Shown piece by piece: positions 8,615 through 16,778 of a DNA stretch of 64,000 nucleotides. Under the pieces are notes generated by a model, which did not search any database, was not told the origin of the DNA, and saw only the letters and a list, made by a program, of their open reading frames with translations. A program made the translations under genes and the position numbers. Every line of letters begins with the position of its first letter. The stretch's first letter is position 1. The stretch lies in NCBI GenBank assembly GCA_002298145.1, contig DBMP01000027.1, forward strand, positions 23,155 to 87,154. The letters are read 5' to 3'. This DNA is from Spartobacteria bacterium UBA695 (GTDB lineage: Bacteria > Verrucomicrobiota > Verrucomicrobiia > Chthoniobacterales > Chthoniobacteraceae).

Positions 8615-9889
8615 ATGAAGCGTCTCAAAGACTCCATCGGCAAAGTTCAAACCCGTTTCTTCGAATTCTGTGACGGCGCGAACCCGATGCGGCTCCAATG
8701 TGGCACCGAACTGGAGCGCTTTACGCTGGCTTACGAGATGTACGGGAAGATGAACCGGGCCAAGTCGAACGTCATCCTGCTCTTCCATGCGATGACCGGC
8801 AGCCAGCACGCGGCGGGGATCAATACCGACGTGCCGGGGCTTGATGGCCGTTGGTCGGAGGAGCTTTACGAGGGCTGGTGGGACGGCTACATCGGGCCGG
8901 GCAAGGCGCTCGACACGACGAAGTATTGCGTGATTTGCGCGAACTACCTCGGCGGCTGCTACGGCTCCACGGGCCCGGCTTCCATCGACCCCGCCACGGG
9001 CAAACCCTTCGGGCCCGCTTTCCCCGTGCTGCGCATGAGCGACATGGTTGATTCCCAGGTGCGCCTGCTGGATCATCTCGGCGTTTACAAGGTGCACGCG
9101 CTGGTTGGGCCGTCGCTGGGCGGGCTGCTGGCGCTGAGCTTTGCGACGCGTTACCCGGAGCGCGCGGGGATTGTGATCCCGATCGGCAGCGGTCAGGAGA
9201 CGACGATTTTGCAGCGGATCATGAATTTCGAGCAGATCACGGCCATCGAGTCGGACCCGAACTTTCGCGGCGGCGCCCATTACGAGGGGCCGCTTCCGGC
9301 GACGGGGCTGGCACTGGCGCGCCGGATCGCACACAAAACGTTCATCTCGCTGGAAGCGCTCAAGGAGCGGGCCCGCAATGTGGTGGTGAGCGATGCGCCG
9401 CCCTTTGGCTGGTATGCCATGAACAGCCCTGTGGAGTCGTACATGCTCCATCAGGGGGTGAAGTTCGTGAGCCGCTTTGACGCCAATTCATACCTGCGCA
9501 TTCTCGATGCCTGGCAGTGGTTCGACCTGCTGCGGGAATCGGGTGCGAAGAACTGCGTGGAGCTTTTCGCCCGCTGCCAGGGGCAGGAGTACCTGGTCTT
9601 TAGCATCGACTCGGACGGGGCCTTCCCGCCGAGGGAGCAGGGGAAGCTGGTCAAGACGCTCAAGGCCGCGCACGTGCCGGTGATCTGGATTACGGTTCAC
9701 TCGGACAAGGGGCACGACTCGTTCTTGCTCGAACCGCATCTTTTCACCCCGCATTTGACGGCGGCTCTGGCGGCGCACGATCCAGAGGCGGCTCCCCGGC
9801 CTTCGGCGCGTGCCCGGGCGAAGGCGAAAACGAAGCCGAAGGCGGTTGGTAAAACTGCGAAACGTCCAGTTCGGAGCGGCGCGCGATGA
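8615..9889 (+). CDS. metX: Homoserine O-acetyltransferase
   Basis: It acetylates homoserine from acetyl-CoA and so supplies the substrate of the upstream MetY. The alpha/beta-hydrolase fold shows FHAMTGSQHAAG (oxyanion region), GWWDGYIGPGKALDT, ANYLGGCYGSTGP, the nucleophile elbow ALVGPSLGG with Ser167, and the acid/His region near the C-terminus (SIDSDGAFPP and HSDKGHDSFL). The elbow is GPSLGG where most MetX proteins have GGSMGG, a mild variation. After about residue 390 there is a Lys/Ala/Arg-rich tail (RARAKAKTKPK) not needed for the fold. The family also includes succinyltransferases, so acyl-donor specificity is not proven. The stop overlaps the next start (ATGATGA). Confidence 0.93.
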   Translation: MKRLKDSIGKVQTRFFEFCDGANPMRLQCGTELERFTLAYEMYGKMNRAKSNVILLFHAMTGSQHAAGINTDVPGLDGRWSEELYEGWWDGYIGPGKALDTTKYCVICANYLGGCYGSTGPASIDPATGKPFGPAFPVLRMSDMVDSQVRLLDHLGVYKVHALVGPSLGGLLALSFATRYPERAGIVIPIGSGQETTILQRIMNFEQITAIESDPNFRGGAHYEGPLPATGLALARRIAHKTFISLEALKERARNVVVSDAPPFGWYAMNSPVESYMLHQGVKFVSRFDANSYLRILDAWQWFDLLRESGAKNCVELFARCQGQEYLVFSIDSDGAFPPREQGKLVKTLKAAHVPVIWITVHSDKGHDSFLLEPHLFTPHLTAALAAHDPEAAPRPSARARAKAKTKPKAVGKTAKRPVRSGAR

Positions 9890-10359
9890 TGAAGGAAATG
9901 GACAACAAGCTCCCCCGCTATCGCCCTAACGTTGCCAGTATTCTCCAGCGCACCGATGGCCGCATCCTGATTTGCGAACGCATCCACGAGCCGGGCGCAT
10001 GGCAGTTCGCGCAAGGCGGTATCGACGCGGGCGAGACGCCGCGCCAAGCGCTGATTCGCGAGATGGGCGAGGAGCTTTCGCTGCGGGCGAAGGATTTTCT
10101 GATCATCTCGCAGAAGGGGCCCTACCGGTATCTCTTCGGCAAGGGGCGCAAGAAGAAGGGGTTTGACGGGCAGGAGCAGATTTATTTTCTGACGCTGATG
10201 ACCTGCCTGGAAAGCCGCGTCAATGTGGCGACGGGGCATCCGGAGTTTCAGCAGACGCGCTGGATCAAACCGGCGGAGTTCGATATGTGCTGGCTGCCGG
10301 ACTTCAAGCGCCAGGTCTACCGCGATGTGCTCTTCGATTTTTTCGGGGTGGAGAAGTAG
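9886..10359 (+). CDS. Nudix hydrolase, RNA pyrophosphohydrolase (RppH)-like
   Basis: The 157-residue protein carries an intact Nudix box, GGIDAGETPRQALIREMGEE. It is flanked by the RppH-type features YRPNVASILQRTDG and GAWQFAQGG and a C-terminal WLPDFKRQVYRDVL. RppH members remove pyrophosphate from the 5' triphosphate of mRNA and start its decay; close relatives cleave diadenosine polyphosphates, so the substrate is inferred. The gene overlaps the end of metX by four bases (ATGA), suggesting translational coupling. It is convergent with the following minus-strand gene, with only six bases between the stops. Confidence 0.85.
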   Translation: MMKEMDNKLPRYRPNVASILQRTDGRILICERIHEPGAWQFAQGGIDAGETPRQALIREMGEELSLRAKDFLIISQKGPYRYLFGKGRKKKGFDGQEQIYFLTLMTCLESRVNVATGHPEFQQTRWIKPAEFDMCWLPDFKRQVYRDVLFDFFGVEK

Positions 10360-10365
10360 GCGGAG

Positions 10366-11217
10366 TTATTTGCCTCCGTTGAAGACGACTCTGGGGGATG
10401 AGCCATCGCCGTAATAGGCGATCACTTTGTTGCGCGTGACGCGCCAGTTCCGGACGTACGGTTTTTCATTAGGGGTGCCGATGTCGTGATCGCTTTGGCT
10501 GCCTTTGGCGACGCGCTTCTGCCGCTTGACGTCGTAGACGACAAACGTATCCCAATGCCGGGAGTGAATGGTTCCGAGAAGATAGCGAAAGTTGATCCAG
10601 GTTAGGTTGTTTAGGCCATCATCTGCGCACGGAAACGACCAAAGGATTTTATGGGTGGCAACGTCGATGCCCTCCAGGTTTGGGTGCATGCCGTCGATGA
10701 CATTGGGGGAGAGAATGGGAGCGCTGACCGCCGCGAGGATTCCTTTGCAAGGGAACGGGGTAATGGTCTCGATCTTGCCCTTTTCGTCCGGGATGGCGAA
10801 TTCGGGATTGTCCCCGGGCAGGGCGAGGCAGAGTTTCCGGTCGTCGAGCGCGGTGACCCAATAGGAATCGCCTTCTACTGGCGAGAGGCCACTCCAGGGC
10901 ATCATGGTAGTGAAGACGCCTGGTTTGAGGCTGTCGAAAAGCTGGGCGATATCCTTGCAAATTGGAATTTCCCGGTTTCCCTCGACCTCGTTGCAGGTGA
11001 GCTTCAGTTGCCCGTCTTTGATTTCTACGCGTTCGGGGAGGTAATAGGCGCTAAAGCGCTCGTCAATCAGCGCCACGCTTCCGGTGACGACAGGCCCGGT
11101 GCATCCTTTCACCATGTAAGCCTGTACGACTTTTACTTGATCCGAGCCTCCTTTGGGCGCGGCGAATAACGGCGAGACAAGAGCGAAGGTGAGAAGCACC
11201 GCGAGAATGGTTTTCAT
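10366..11217 (-). CDS. Secreted protein of unknown function
   Basis: The 283-residue product starts MKTILAVLLTFALVSPLFAA, a clear signal peptide with an A-x-A type cleavage site. The mature part contains Cys residues at CTGP, LTCNE, PICKD, RKLCLA, FPCKG and SFPCADDG that could form disulfides after export. The region ATHKILWSFPCADDGLNNLT looks like one blade of a beta-propeller, but I cannot place it in a family. It stands alone between convergent and divergent neighbours. Confidence 0.7.
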   Translation of the reverse strand: MKTILAVLLTFALVSPLFAAPKGGSDQVKVVQAYMVKGCTGPVVTGSVALIDERFSAYYLPERVEIKDGQLKLTCNEVEGNREIPICKDIAQLFDSLKPGVFTTMMPWSGLSPVEGDSYWVTALDDRKLCLALPGDNPEFAIPDEKGKIETITPFPCKGILAAVSAPILSPNVIDGMHPNLEGIDVATHKILWSFPCADDGLNNLTWINFRYLLGTIHSRHWDTFVVYDVKRQKRVAKGSQSDHDIGTPNEKPYVRNWRVTRNKVIAYYGDGSSPRVVFNGGK

Positions 11218-11328
11218 GGGGGGGGCTCTATTTGGGGCTGATCCGGCGGATCGTGCTGTAATGTTACTCTGTTTAAAAGCGAAATTCGTTGACGCGTACC
11301 GGGGTGTGGGAGCACAACTGTTCTCATC

Positions 11329-11418
11329 ATGCTGACGTTTGGGACGTTTCTGCTCCTATTTTGTTTATTCTTAGGCGGCGTTTGGTGGGCTTGCGCTACG
11401 GAAGACCGGGTTCAATAG
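11329..11418 (+). CDS. Possible 29-residue membrane peptide
   Basis: A short frame encodes MLTFGTFLLLFCLFLGGVWW and ends ACATEDRVQ; it is almost entirely one hydrophobic helix. Its stop codon lies inside the hairpin of a strong terminator at 11405-11432, so a transcript appears to end exactly here. A TTGACG hexamer occurs at 11289-11294, but no convincing -10 box or ribosome site was found. It may be a real small membrane protein or a chance frame within a short RNA. Confidence 0.3.
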   Translation: MLTFGTFLLLFCLFLGGVWWACATEDRVQ

Positions 11419-11432
11419 GCCCGGTTTTTTTT
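11405..11432 (+). terminator. Rho-independent terminator
   Basis: The stem ACCGGG/CCCGGT with a 9-base loop runs straight into eight T residues. It is oriented for plus-strand transcripts and has no annotated long gene upstream, only the 29-codon frame. Confidence 0.75.
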
Positions 11433-11508
11433 CATTAATTCGGCACGGATTTCCCGGCCGAGTCTTTCTGCTTTTCCCGCGCGCGGTTTGGCCGCATCTT
11501 GGGGGAGT

Positions 11509-11886
11509 ATGGTCGCCAATATTTCCAATCCCACTTTTACCGGCGGTGTGAATGTCGCTATCAAGGTGCCGCTGCATCAGTACGACGCCACGGTGGCGTT
11601 TTACCGCGATACTTTGAATCTGCCGCTTGTGGAGGAGGAGCCGGAGGGGTGCATTTTCCAGTTCGGCCCGGTGCGGCTTTGGGTGGATAAGGCGCCGAAC
11701 TTGGCCCGCTCGGATGTGTGGCTGGAGCTGGAGACTTCCGATACGATGTCGGCGGCCCGGTATTTGAAAAATCACGGGGTGCCCCGGTGTGATGAGCTGG
11801 AGAGCTTGCCGGAGGATTTTGATGGGTTTTATGTTTCCGATCCCGCCGGGGTGGTTCACTTGGTGGTGGGGGAGACGGATTACTAG
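11509..11886 (+). CDS. Glyoxalase/bleomycin-resistance (VOC) superfamily protein
   Basis: The 125-residue single-domain protein has VAIKVPLHQYDATVAFYRDT at the N-terminus, an IFQFGPVRLWVD strand, a second half beginning VWLELETSD, and the terminal DGFYVSDPAGVVHLVVGE typical of the VOC fold. Such proteins bind a metal and act in isomerase, dioxygenase or antibiotic-binding roles. The metal ligands are not certain here, and no substrate can be assigned. The start at 11509 follows GGGGGAG with good spacing; an upstream TTG in frame was rejected. It converges on the amidase gene. Confidence 0.75.
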   Translation: MVANISNPTFTGGVNVAIKVPLHQYDATVAFYRDTLNLPLVEEEPEGCIFQFGPVRLWVDKAPNLARSDVWLELETSDTMSAARYLKNHGVPRCDELESLPEDFDGFYVSDPAGVVHLVVGETDY

Positions 11887-12112
11887 ATGACTCTGGGGGC
11901 TCCGGAGCCGAGTGCCCGGGATAAGCGCCCAAAGGCGGCGCTTGGCGGATTCGCTTCGCTCTCCATCGTGGGGCAAGGCGGGGGGTGGTTTTTGGGAAAG
12001 GCCCGGCGCATTTTGAGCCCGCCTTGCCAGGTGGGGTGGATGCTGGGGCTCTGCCCCAGTCCCCGGCAAGGGGCTTACCCCTTGCATCCCTTTTCGGAAA
12101 CTGCGTTTCCGT
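11887..12112. repeat. Cluster of short palindromes between convergent genes
   Basis: No gene is supported here. The interval carries five short palindromes: GGCTCCGGAGCC near 11900, AAGCGCC/GGCGCTT near 11930, CTGGGGC/GCCCCAG at 12043-12059, CAAGGGG/CCCCTTG at 12067-12084, and CGGAAAC/GTTTCCG at 12095-12111. The last three lie almost end to end. They could serve as bidirectional transcript ends, but none has a T-run. Confidence 0.55.
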
Positions 12113-13198
12113 TTACGGGGCGGCGGTTTTTTCTACCGGCTGGGCTTGCGAGGAGGTGATGACGACGGGCCCGGTGCTGTTGGGGTTCGCTGTGGGGATG
12201 TTGTTGGAGGCGACGGGGAGGGATTGCCGCGGCCCGACGGCGTTGCGGTAGTTCTGTACGGCTTGGAGGATGGAGGTGGCCATTTGCTGCCGATACATTG
12301 GGGTGGCGATGCGCCGGGCGTCGTTGGAGTTGCTTAAGAAACCGCCTTCGATCAATACGCCCGGGGTGGCGTTGTCCCGCAATACGACGAACCGGGCGCG
12401 CTTGATGCCCCGGTCAAACATGGAGGAGTTGTAGACCAAGGTGGCGTGTGCGGCGCAGGCCAGGGCGATGTTCTCGGCATCCCGCTGGTTGCCGGGGCAC
12501 GGGATGAGGTCGGATAGGGCCGGTCCGTCGGTGGCCATGGAGGGGACGCCTCTCGGGGCCAGGGTGTAGGTTTCTACTCCGGAGGCGTCGTTGCCGCTGG
12601 AGTTGAAGTGGATGGAGATGAAGAGGGCGTTGGGGTAGCGGCTGGCGATGGTGGCGCGCTCTTCGAGGGGGACGAAGCGGTCGGTGGTGCGGGTCATGAT
12701 GACGCGAAACCCGGAGTTTTTGAGGATTTCCCGGGCTCGCAGGGCGACGTCGAGGGAGTAGTTTTTCTCGCTGCCGAAGAGGGAGGTGGCGCCGTTGTCT
12801 TGGCCGCCGTGGCCGGGGTCGAGGATGACGGTGTCGACTTTTGTAAAGTTCTGGATGCGGCTGGGGCGCAGGACTGGCTCCAGGAGTTTGGTGAGGTCCA
12901 TCCGCGAGATGCTCGGCCGGCCGTTGATTTCGGCGACGGGGTAGCTCAAGACGAATTTGAGGTTGTTGATGTAGAACTCGGGCGAGCCGACCTGGCCGCG
13001 CAGGCTGCGGTTGCCGGTGTTGAGGATCAGGTTGTTGCCGGTGCGCTGGATGGGGCCGAGTTGGTAGAATTGGCCGACGTTGTCGAGGGTGACGTAGTCG
13101 CGGCCGTCGCGTTTGAGCAGGGACCACTCCCCGGCTCCAAACAGCCGCGTGGCCGTCAGGAGAAGCAGGCAAATGAGGATGGGGGGAAGCCGGAACAT
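12113..13198 (-). CDS. N-acetylmuramoyl-L-alanine amidase (Amidase_3), exported
   Basis: It cleaves the bond between N-acetylmuramic acid and the stem peptide in peptidoglycan, in the periplasm. The 361-residue protein has an N-terminal signal segment (LPPILICLLLLTATRLFGA). Next is a small beta domain (YVTLDNVGQFYQL…) like the copper-amine-oxidase-N/AMIN-type domain. The zinc amidase follows: DPGHGGQDNGA (His ligand), EKNYSLDVALR (Glu ligand), SIHFNSS (His ligand) and the catalytic-Glu region GVLIEGGFLSN. A low-complexity tail ends the protein. The ATG at 13198 was chosen so the signal peptide is N-terminal; a TTG 39 bases upstream is also open. Confidence 0.92.
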   Translation of the reverse strand: MFRLPPILICLLLLTATRLFGAGEWSLLKRDGRDYVTLDNVGQFYQLGPIQRTGNNLILNTGNRSLRGQVGSPEFYINNLKFVLSYPVAEINGRPSISRMDLTKLLEPVLRPSRIQNFTKVDTVILDPGHGGQDNGATSLFGSEKNYSLDVALRAREILKNSGFRVIMTRTTDRFVPLEERATIASRYPNALFISIHFNSSGNDASGVETYTLAPRGVPSMATDGPALSDLIPCPGNQRDAENIALACAAHATLVYNSSMFDRGIKRARFVVLRDNATPGVLIEGGFLSNSNDARRIATPMYRQQMATSILQAVQNYRNAVGPRQSLPVASNNIPTANPNSTGPVVITSSQAQPVEKTAAP

Positions 13199-13273
13199 GC
13201 CGCCCCAGAGTTTGCCCTTACCTTTGGGGGCGCGCAAGCGGGTTTTTTAGAGGGTGCTCTACGGATTTTGCGT

Positions 13274-13311
13274 AAAAAAAAAGAGGACGGTCGCCGAAGC
13301 GCCGTCCTCTT
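13274..13311 (-). terminator. Rho-independent terminator of the aminotransferase gene
   Basis: Read on the minus strand, a 10-bp stem (AAGAGGACGG/CCGTCCTCTT) is followed by nine T residues. It lies about 20 bases past the stop of the aminotransferase gene and upstream of the amidase start, so it separates the two transcripts. Confidence 0.85.
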
Positions 13312-13333
13312 GAAGTTAAGCTGTTGGACTTTT

Positions 13334-14407
13334 TTAGCCCTTGATGCAGTCGTCCAGCCAGGTGAGGAGCTCGGAGATGGTCGCCTCGGTCTCGTCGCCC
13401 ATGTTGGAGATGCGGAAGGTGGTGCCTTTGATCTTGCCGTAGCCGCAGTTGATCATGGCGCTGTAGCGCTTTTTGAGGAGCGCGTTGACGGCTTCCATGT
13501 CGAGGCCCTTGTTGTTGGAGATGCAGGTGAGGGACTTGGAGCGGTAGCCTTCTTCGGCGAAGAATTCGAAGCCGCGGGCGACGACCCAGTCGGCCACGAG
13601 CTGGTTGGTCTTGGCCTGGCGGGCGTAGCGGGCTTCAAGGCCTTCGGCGAAGATTTCCTCGACCTTGCTCTGCAACGCGTAGATCTGGCTGATGCAGGGG
13701 GTGCTGGGGGTCATGCTGCCCTCGGCGTTTTTCTTGAATTCGAGGAAGTCGAAGTAGTAGCCGCGGCCCTGGATCTGGGCGGCGCGTTCGAAGGCGCGCT
13801 CGGAGCAGGCGAAGAGGGAGAGGCCGGGAGGCAGGGCGAGGGCTTTCTGGCTGCCGGTCAGGAGGACGTCGATGCCGAGTTCGTCCATCTTGATCGGGAC
13901 GACCGAGAAGGAGGAGACGGTGTCGACGATGGAGATGACGTTCGGGTATTTCCGGAGGACGGCGGCGAGCTCTTCGATGTTGCTCATGACGCCGGTGGAG
14001 GTCTCGTTGTGGATGATGGTGACGGCGTCGTATTCGCCGGTGGCCAGCTTCGCGTCGAGGGCTTTCGGGTCGACCGGCTTGCCCCATTCGGCCTGGAGGC
14101 CGTCGGCTTGCTTGCCGCAGCGGCGGGAGACGTCGAGCCACTTATCGGAGAAAGCGCCGTTCATACAGTTGAGCACTTTTTTGCCCACGACGTTGTTGAT
14201 GGCCCCTTCCATGACGCCCCAGGAGGAGGAGGTTGAGAGGAACACCGGTTGCTTGGTGTAGAAGAGGGCCTGAAGCTGGGGCTGGATGGCCGCGTAGAGC
14301 TTTTTGAAGTCGCCGCTGCGGTGCCCGATCATCGGTTTGGCCATTGCTGCGAGAGTTTTTTCCGAAACTTCGATCGGACCCGGGATGAAAAGCTTGATAT
14401 GAGGCAT
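13334..14407 (-). CDS. Class V aminotransferase, alanine-glyoxylate/serine-pyruvate type
   Basis: The 357-residue PLP enzyme begins with LFIPGPIEVSEKTLAAMAKP. It has GHRSGDFKKLY, LSTSSSWGVMEGAINN, NGAFSDKWLDVSRRCGKQ, HNETSTGVMSNIEEL, the Asp of VDTVSSF and PLP Lys188 in LLTGSQKALALPPGL. These are the blocks of the AGXT/PucG/SerC-like subfamily, which moves amino groups among alanine, serine, glyoxylate and pyruvate, and includes phosphoserine-like roles in some phyla. Exact substrates cannot be read from sequence. The start was set at the ATG where homology begins; the longer frame upstream overlaps the divergent gene. Confidence 0.9.
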   Translation of the reverse strand: MPHIKLFIPGPIEVSEKTLAAMAKPMIGHRSGDFKKLYAAIQPQLQALFYTKQPVFLSTSSSWGVMEGAINNVVGKKVLNCMNGAFSDKWLDVSRRCGKQADGLQAEWGKPVDPKALDAKLATGEYDAVTIIHNETSTGVMSNIEELAAVLRKYPNVISIVDTVSSFSVVPIKMDELGIDVLLTGSQKALALPPGLSLFACSERAFERAAQIQGRGYYFDFLEFKKNAEGSMTPSTPCISQIYALQSKVEEIFAEGLEARYARQAKTNQLVADWVVARGFEFFAEEGYRSKSLTCISNNKGLDMEAVNALLKKRYSAMINCGYGKIKGTTFRISNMGDETEATISELLTWLDDCIKG

Positions 14408-14548
14408 GTAGGGATTCGGTTTAAGGCAAAGAACCAGTAAACCGGAAAAAGGCGCGGGGCAGAAGGAAAAAAATTGCCGCATGGGGTCGCTCCCAGGGAA
14501 AAAACCGCTGCATCCGTGCGCCTGCGCGCCTGCGATGCCGAGGCATCT

Positions 14549-15271
14549 ATGGATTCTGTGGGCGCTTCTCGCAGGGAATTTATCCTCAAAACGGGCCTTC
14601 TGGCGGCGCTTTCGGCGACCGTGGGGATGCCCGTGGCGGCTTGGGCGGCAGAGGAGACCCCGAAGGCCAAGGCCCCGGAGATCGAGGTGTTGCCCGCAGA
14701 GGATCTGATGCGCGAGCACGGGGTGCTGCGCCGGGTGCTGCTGATCTACGGGGAGGCGGTGCGGCGGATCGAGGCCCGGGAGGAGGTTCCCCCGGACGGG
14801 CTGACGGCGGCGGCCTGGATGATCCGCTCGTTTGTGGAGGATTACCACGAGAAGCTGGAGGAGGAGTATCTCTTTCCCCGTTTCTGCAAGGCGGAGGTGC
14901 TGACGGACTTGGTGGAGGTGCTGAGCCGCCAGCACAAGGCCGGGCGGCGGGTTACGGGGCTGGTGCTGGAGCTAGCCACGCCCGGGGCGCTCAAGGACGC
15001 TGGGAACCGGCGGCGGCTGGCCGATGCGCTGCGGATGTTTATCCGGATGTACGCTCCCCACGCGGCGCGGGAGGATACGGTGCTTTTCCCTGCGATGCAC
15101 AGGCTCTGGACGCCCGGGGAGTACCGGGAGATGGGGGAGGTTTTCGAGAAGCGCGAGCGGGAGCTTTTCGGCGAAGACGGGTTTGAAAAGTGGGTCGCGC
15201 AGGTCGCGGAGATTGAGAAGCAGTTCGGGATTTACGAGCTGGCGCAGTTTACGCCGGAGATTGCGGGATAG
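14549..15271 (+). CDS. Exported hemerythrin (HHE)-domain protein with Tat-type signal
   Basis: The N-terminus carries SRREFILKTGLLAALSATVG and an A-x-A site (AWA), the pattern of a twin-arginine signal whose second position is R-R. The mature four-helix protein shows histidines and acidic residues in hemerythrin order: REHGVLRRVL, EDYHEKLEEEYLFPRF, LSRQHKAGRRV and YAPHAAREDTVLFPA. Such domains bind a di-iron centre and carry or sense oxygen or nitric oxide. Tat export fits folding with metal before transport. The start at 14549 was chosen for the signal peptide. It is divergent from the aminotransferase gene with a 141-base gap. Its physiological role is unknown. Confidence 0.82.
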   Translation: MDSVGASRREFILKTGLLAALSATVGMPVAAWAAEETPKAKAPEIEVLPAEDLMREHGVLRRVLLIYGEAVRRIEAREEVPPDGLTAAAWMIRSFVEDYHEKLEEEYLFPRFCKAEVLTDLVEVLSRQHKAGRRVTGLVLELATPGALKDAGNRRRLADALRMFIRMYAPHAAREDTVLFPAMHRLWTPGEYREMGEVFEKRERELFGEDGFEKWVAQVAEIEKQFGIYELAQFTPEIAG

Positions 15272-15725
15272 GGGGCGGCTAGATTTGGGAAATCAGGCAA
15301 GAAATGCCGCAGGGCCCCATCTGGTGACGCGGTTTGTGGGGTTTCTAGAGTTGCCCTGCCGCCTCTGATTGACGTGACGGTTGGGGGGTGAGCCGATGGC
15401 CTTTTTTGGCCTTTGGGTACGCTTATCGACACGGTTTTGCCAAAACCCGTTGCCAAGTGCCGGTTGTGGACTATTTTCCTCTGTTGAGTGCCGACCGGAG
15501 AGGGGGCTAGGGCAATATCCGGTGATAGGTTCGCAGAAAAAGTTGATTGTTCTTCGGGGTTTCTTTTCCCTGGGGATAGGATTTTTGCCGTTTTTCTTTT
15601 GAACGGCGGGGGAGGTGTGCTGTCCAATCATTCACAGAAGACGCTTCCGGAACTGTGCGTGCGGGACGGACAATGACTGTCCGTCAGCCGTATCTCTTTA
15701 AGGAGGCTCCTGTTCCATAAACATT
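15272..15725. other. Long intergenic region and leader of the sigma-factor gene
   Basis: No supported gene lies in these 454 bases. Visible structure is a 19-base perfect palindrome ACGGACA-ATGAC-TGTCCGT at 15666-15684 and a weaker GGTTTT/AAAACC pair near 15434-15447. A good ribosome site AAGGAGG lies at about 15700-15706. The length suggests a regulated promoter region. The palindrome sits 40 bases before the start codon, where it could be an operator or an mRNA hairpin. Confidence 0.5.
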
Positions 15726-16601
15726 ATGGCTGCTGAAGACACAGATTCCGGTATCAAGATTTACCTCCGGGAAATCGGTCTCATTCCGTTGCTTACTCCG
15801 GAACAGGAAATCGAACTTGCCGCCCTTATTAAGGTGGGCGACAAGGAGGCGCGCAGTCTCATGATTCGCGCGAATCTCCGGCTGGTGGTCAAAATTGCGC
15901 ACGATTACGCGAACCTTGGCCTGCCGCTGCTCGATTTGATTTCCGAGGGGAATATCGGGCTGATGAAGGCGGTGGAACGCTTTGACCCGGCCAAGGGGGG
16001 TAAGCTCAGTACGTATGCGGCTTGGTGGATTAAGCAGTCGATCAAACGCGCGCTGGCTAACCAGAGTAAGACGATCCGGCTGCCGGTTCATCTGGTGGAC
16101 AAAATTTCCAAGATGCGGCGGGTTTCGCTCCAGATGAGCGAGGAACTCGGGCGCGAACCGACCGACGAGGAACTGGCCGATGAGGTGGGGCTCTCGACGG
16201 CGAAGGTGTCGCATCTTAAGACGGTGGCGATTCGCCCGGCTTCGCTCGACGCTCCGGTGAGCGATGATGATTCGACGGCTTTCGGCGAGATTGTGGGGGA
16301 TGAGGACGCGCTGACGCCGTTCGAGATGCTCCGCGATAAGAATCTCCACGATGAGATGGATGACTTGCTGTCGGTGCTTGATGACCGGGAAAAGAAGATC
16401 ATTTTCTCCCGCTTCGGGCTCGATGGCGGTAAGCCGCGCACGTTGGAGGAGGTGGGCAAGAAGTTCGGGGTGACGCGGGAGCGCATCCGGCAGCTTCAAA
16501 ATATCGCTCTCTCCAAGCTGCGCCGCGCGCTCCAGAAGAAGGAGCGGCCCGCGATCCCGGGCTATGCCGGGGTGCTGCCGGAACGCGATTCGGAGGAGTA
16601 G
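15726..16601 (+). CDS. Sigma-70 family RNA polymerase sigma factor (RpoD/RpoS-like, short form)
   Basis: The 291-residue protein starts directly with region 1.2 (IKIYLREIGLIPLLTPEQE). Region 2 follows (LRLVVKIAHDYANLGLPLLD, GNIGLMKAVERFDP, STYAAWWIKQSIKRAL), then region 3 (TIRLPVHLVDKISK, GREPTDEELADEVGLS) and region 4 (REKKIIFSRFGLDGG, GVTRERIRQLQNIALSKLR). It lacks the long acidic region 1.1 and non-conserved insert of a typical housekeeping RpoD, so I call it a group 1/2 type factor and cannot say whether it is the primary one. The upstream palindrome and long leader suggest its own control. Confidence 0.92.
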   Translation: MAAEDTDSGIKIYLREIGLIPLLTPEQEIELAALIKVGDKEARSLMIRANLRLVVKIAHDYANLGLPLLDLISEGNIGLMKAVERFDPAKGGKLSTYAAWWIKQSIKRALANQSKTIRLPVHLVDKISKMRRVSLQMSEELGREPTDEELADEVGLSTAKVSHLKTVAIRPASLDAPVSDDDSTAFGEIVGDEDALTPFEMLRDKNLHDEMDDLLSVLDDREKKIIFSRFGLDGGKPRTLEEVGKKFGVTRERIRQLQNIALSKLRRALQKKERPAIPGYAGVLPERDSEE

Positions 16602-16631
16602 AATAGCTGGTTTCCCGAGGTAGGATGGGCT

Positions 16632-16729
16632 GCAAAAAGGCGCAAAAAGCGCAAATTTAAAGGGCTCCTCTGGAAACCGGCGGCACGTTATCCATTTTGT
16701 CTTTTTGCGCCTCTTGCGCTTTTTTGCGG
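16632..16729. repeat. GCGCAAAAAG-type inverted repeat between convergent genes
   Basis: Left arm GCAAAAAGGCGCAAAAAGCG (16632 onward) faces a right arm of CTTTTTGCGCC and TTGCGCTTTTTTGC (16701-16729). It lies between the stops of the sigma-factor and TolC-type genes. The unit resembles the repeats at 23605-23673 and 34374-34405. The folded RNA could act as a bidirectional end signal. Confidence 0.6.
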
Positions 16730-16778
16730 CTATTCCCATCGCCGCTTTTAGGTTCAATCGGTTGACAGGCCGACCTAG

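Noticed and set aside
11371..12087. Open frame of 238 codons on the minus strand
   Set aside because: Antisense to the glyoxalase-fold gene and the palindrome cluster; Pro/His/Arg-rich with no pattern.
12608..14236. Open frame of 542 codons on the plus strand
   Set aside because: It lies opposite the amidase and aminotransferase genes, runs across the terminator between them and is Gly/Val/Asp biased as an antisense frame.
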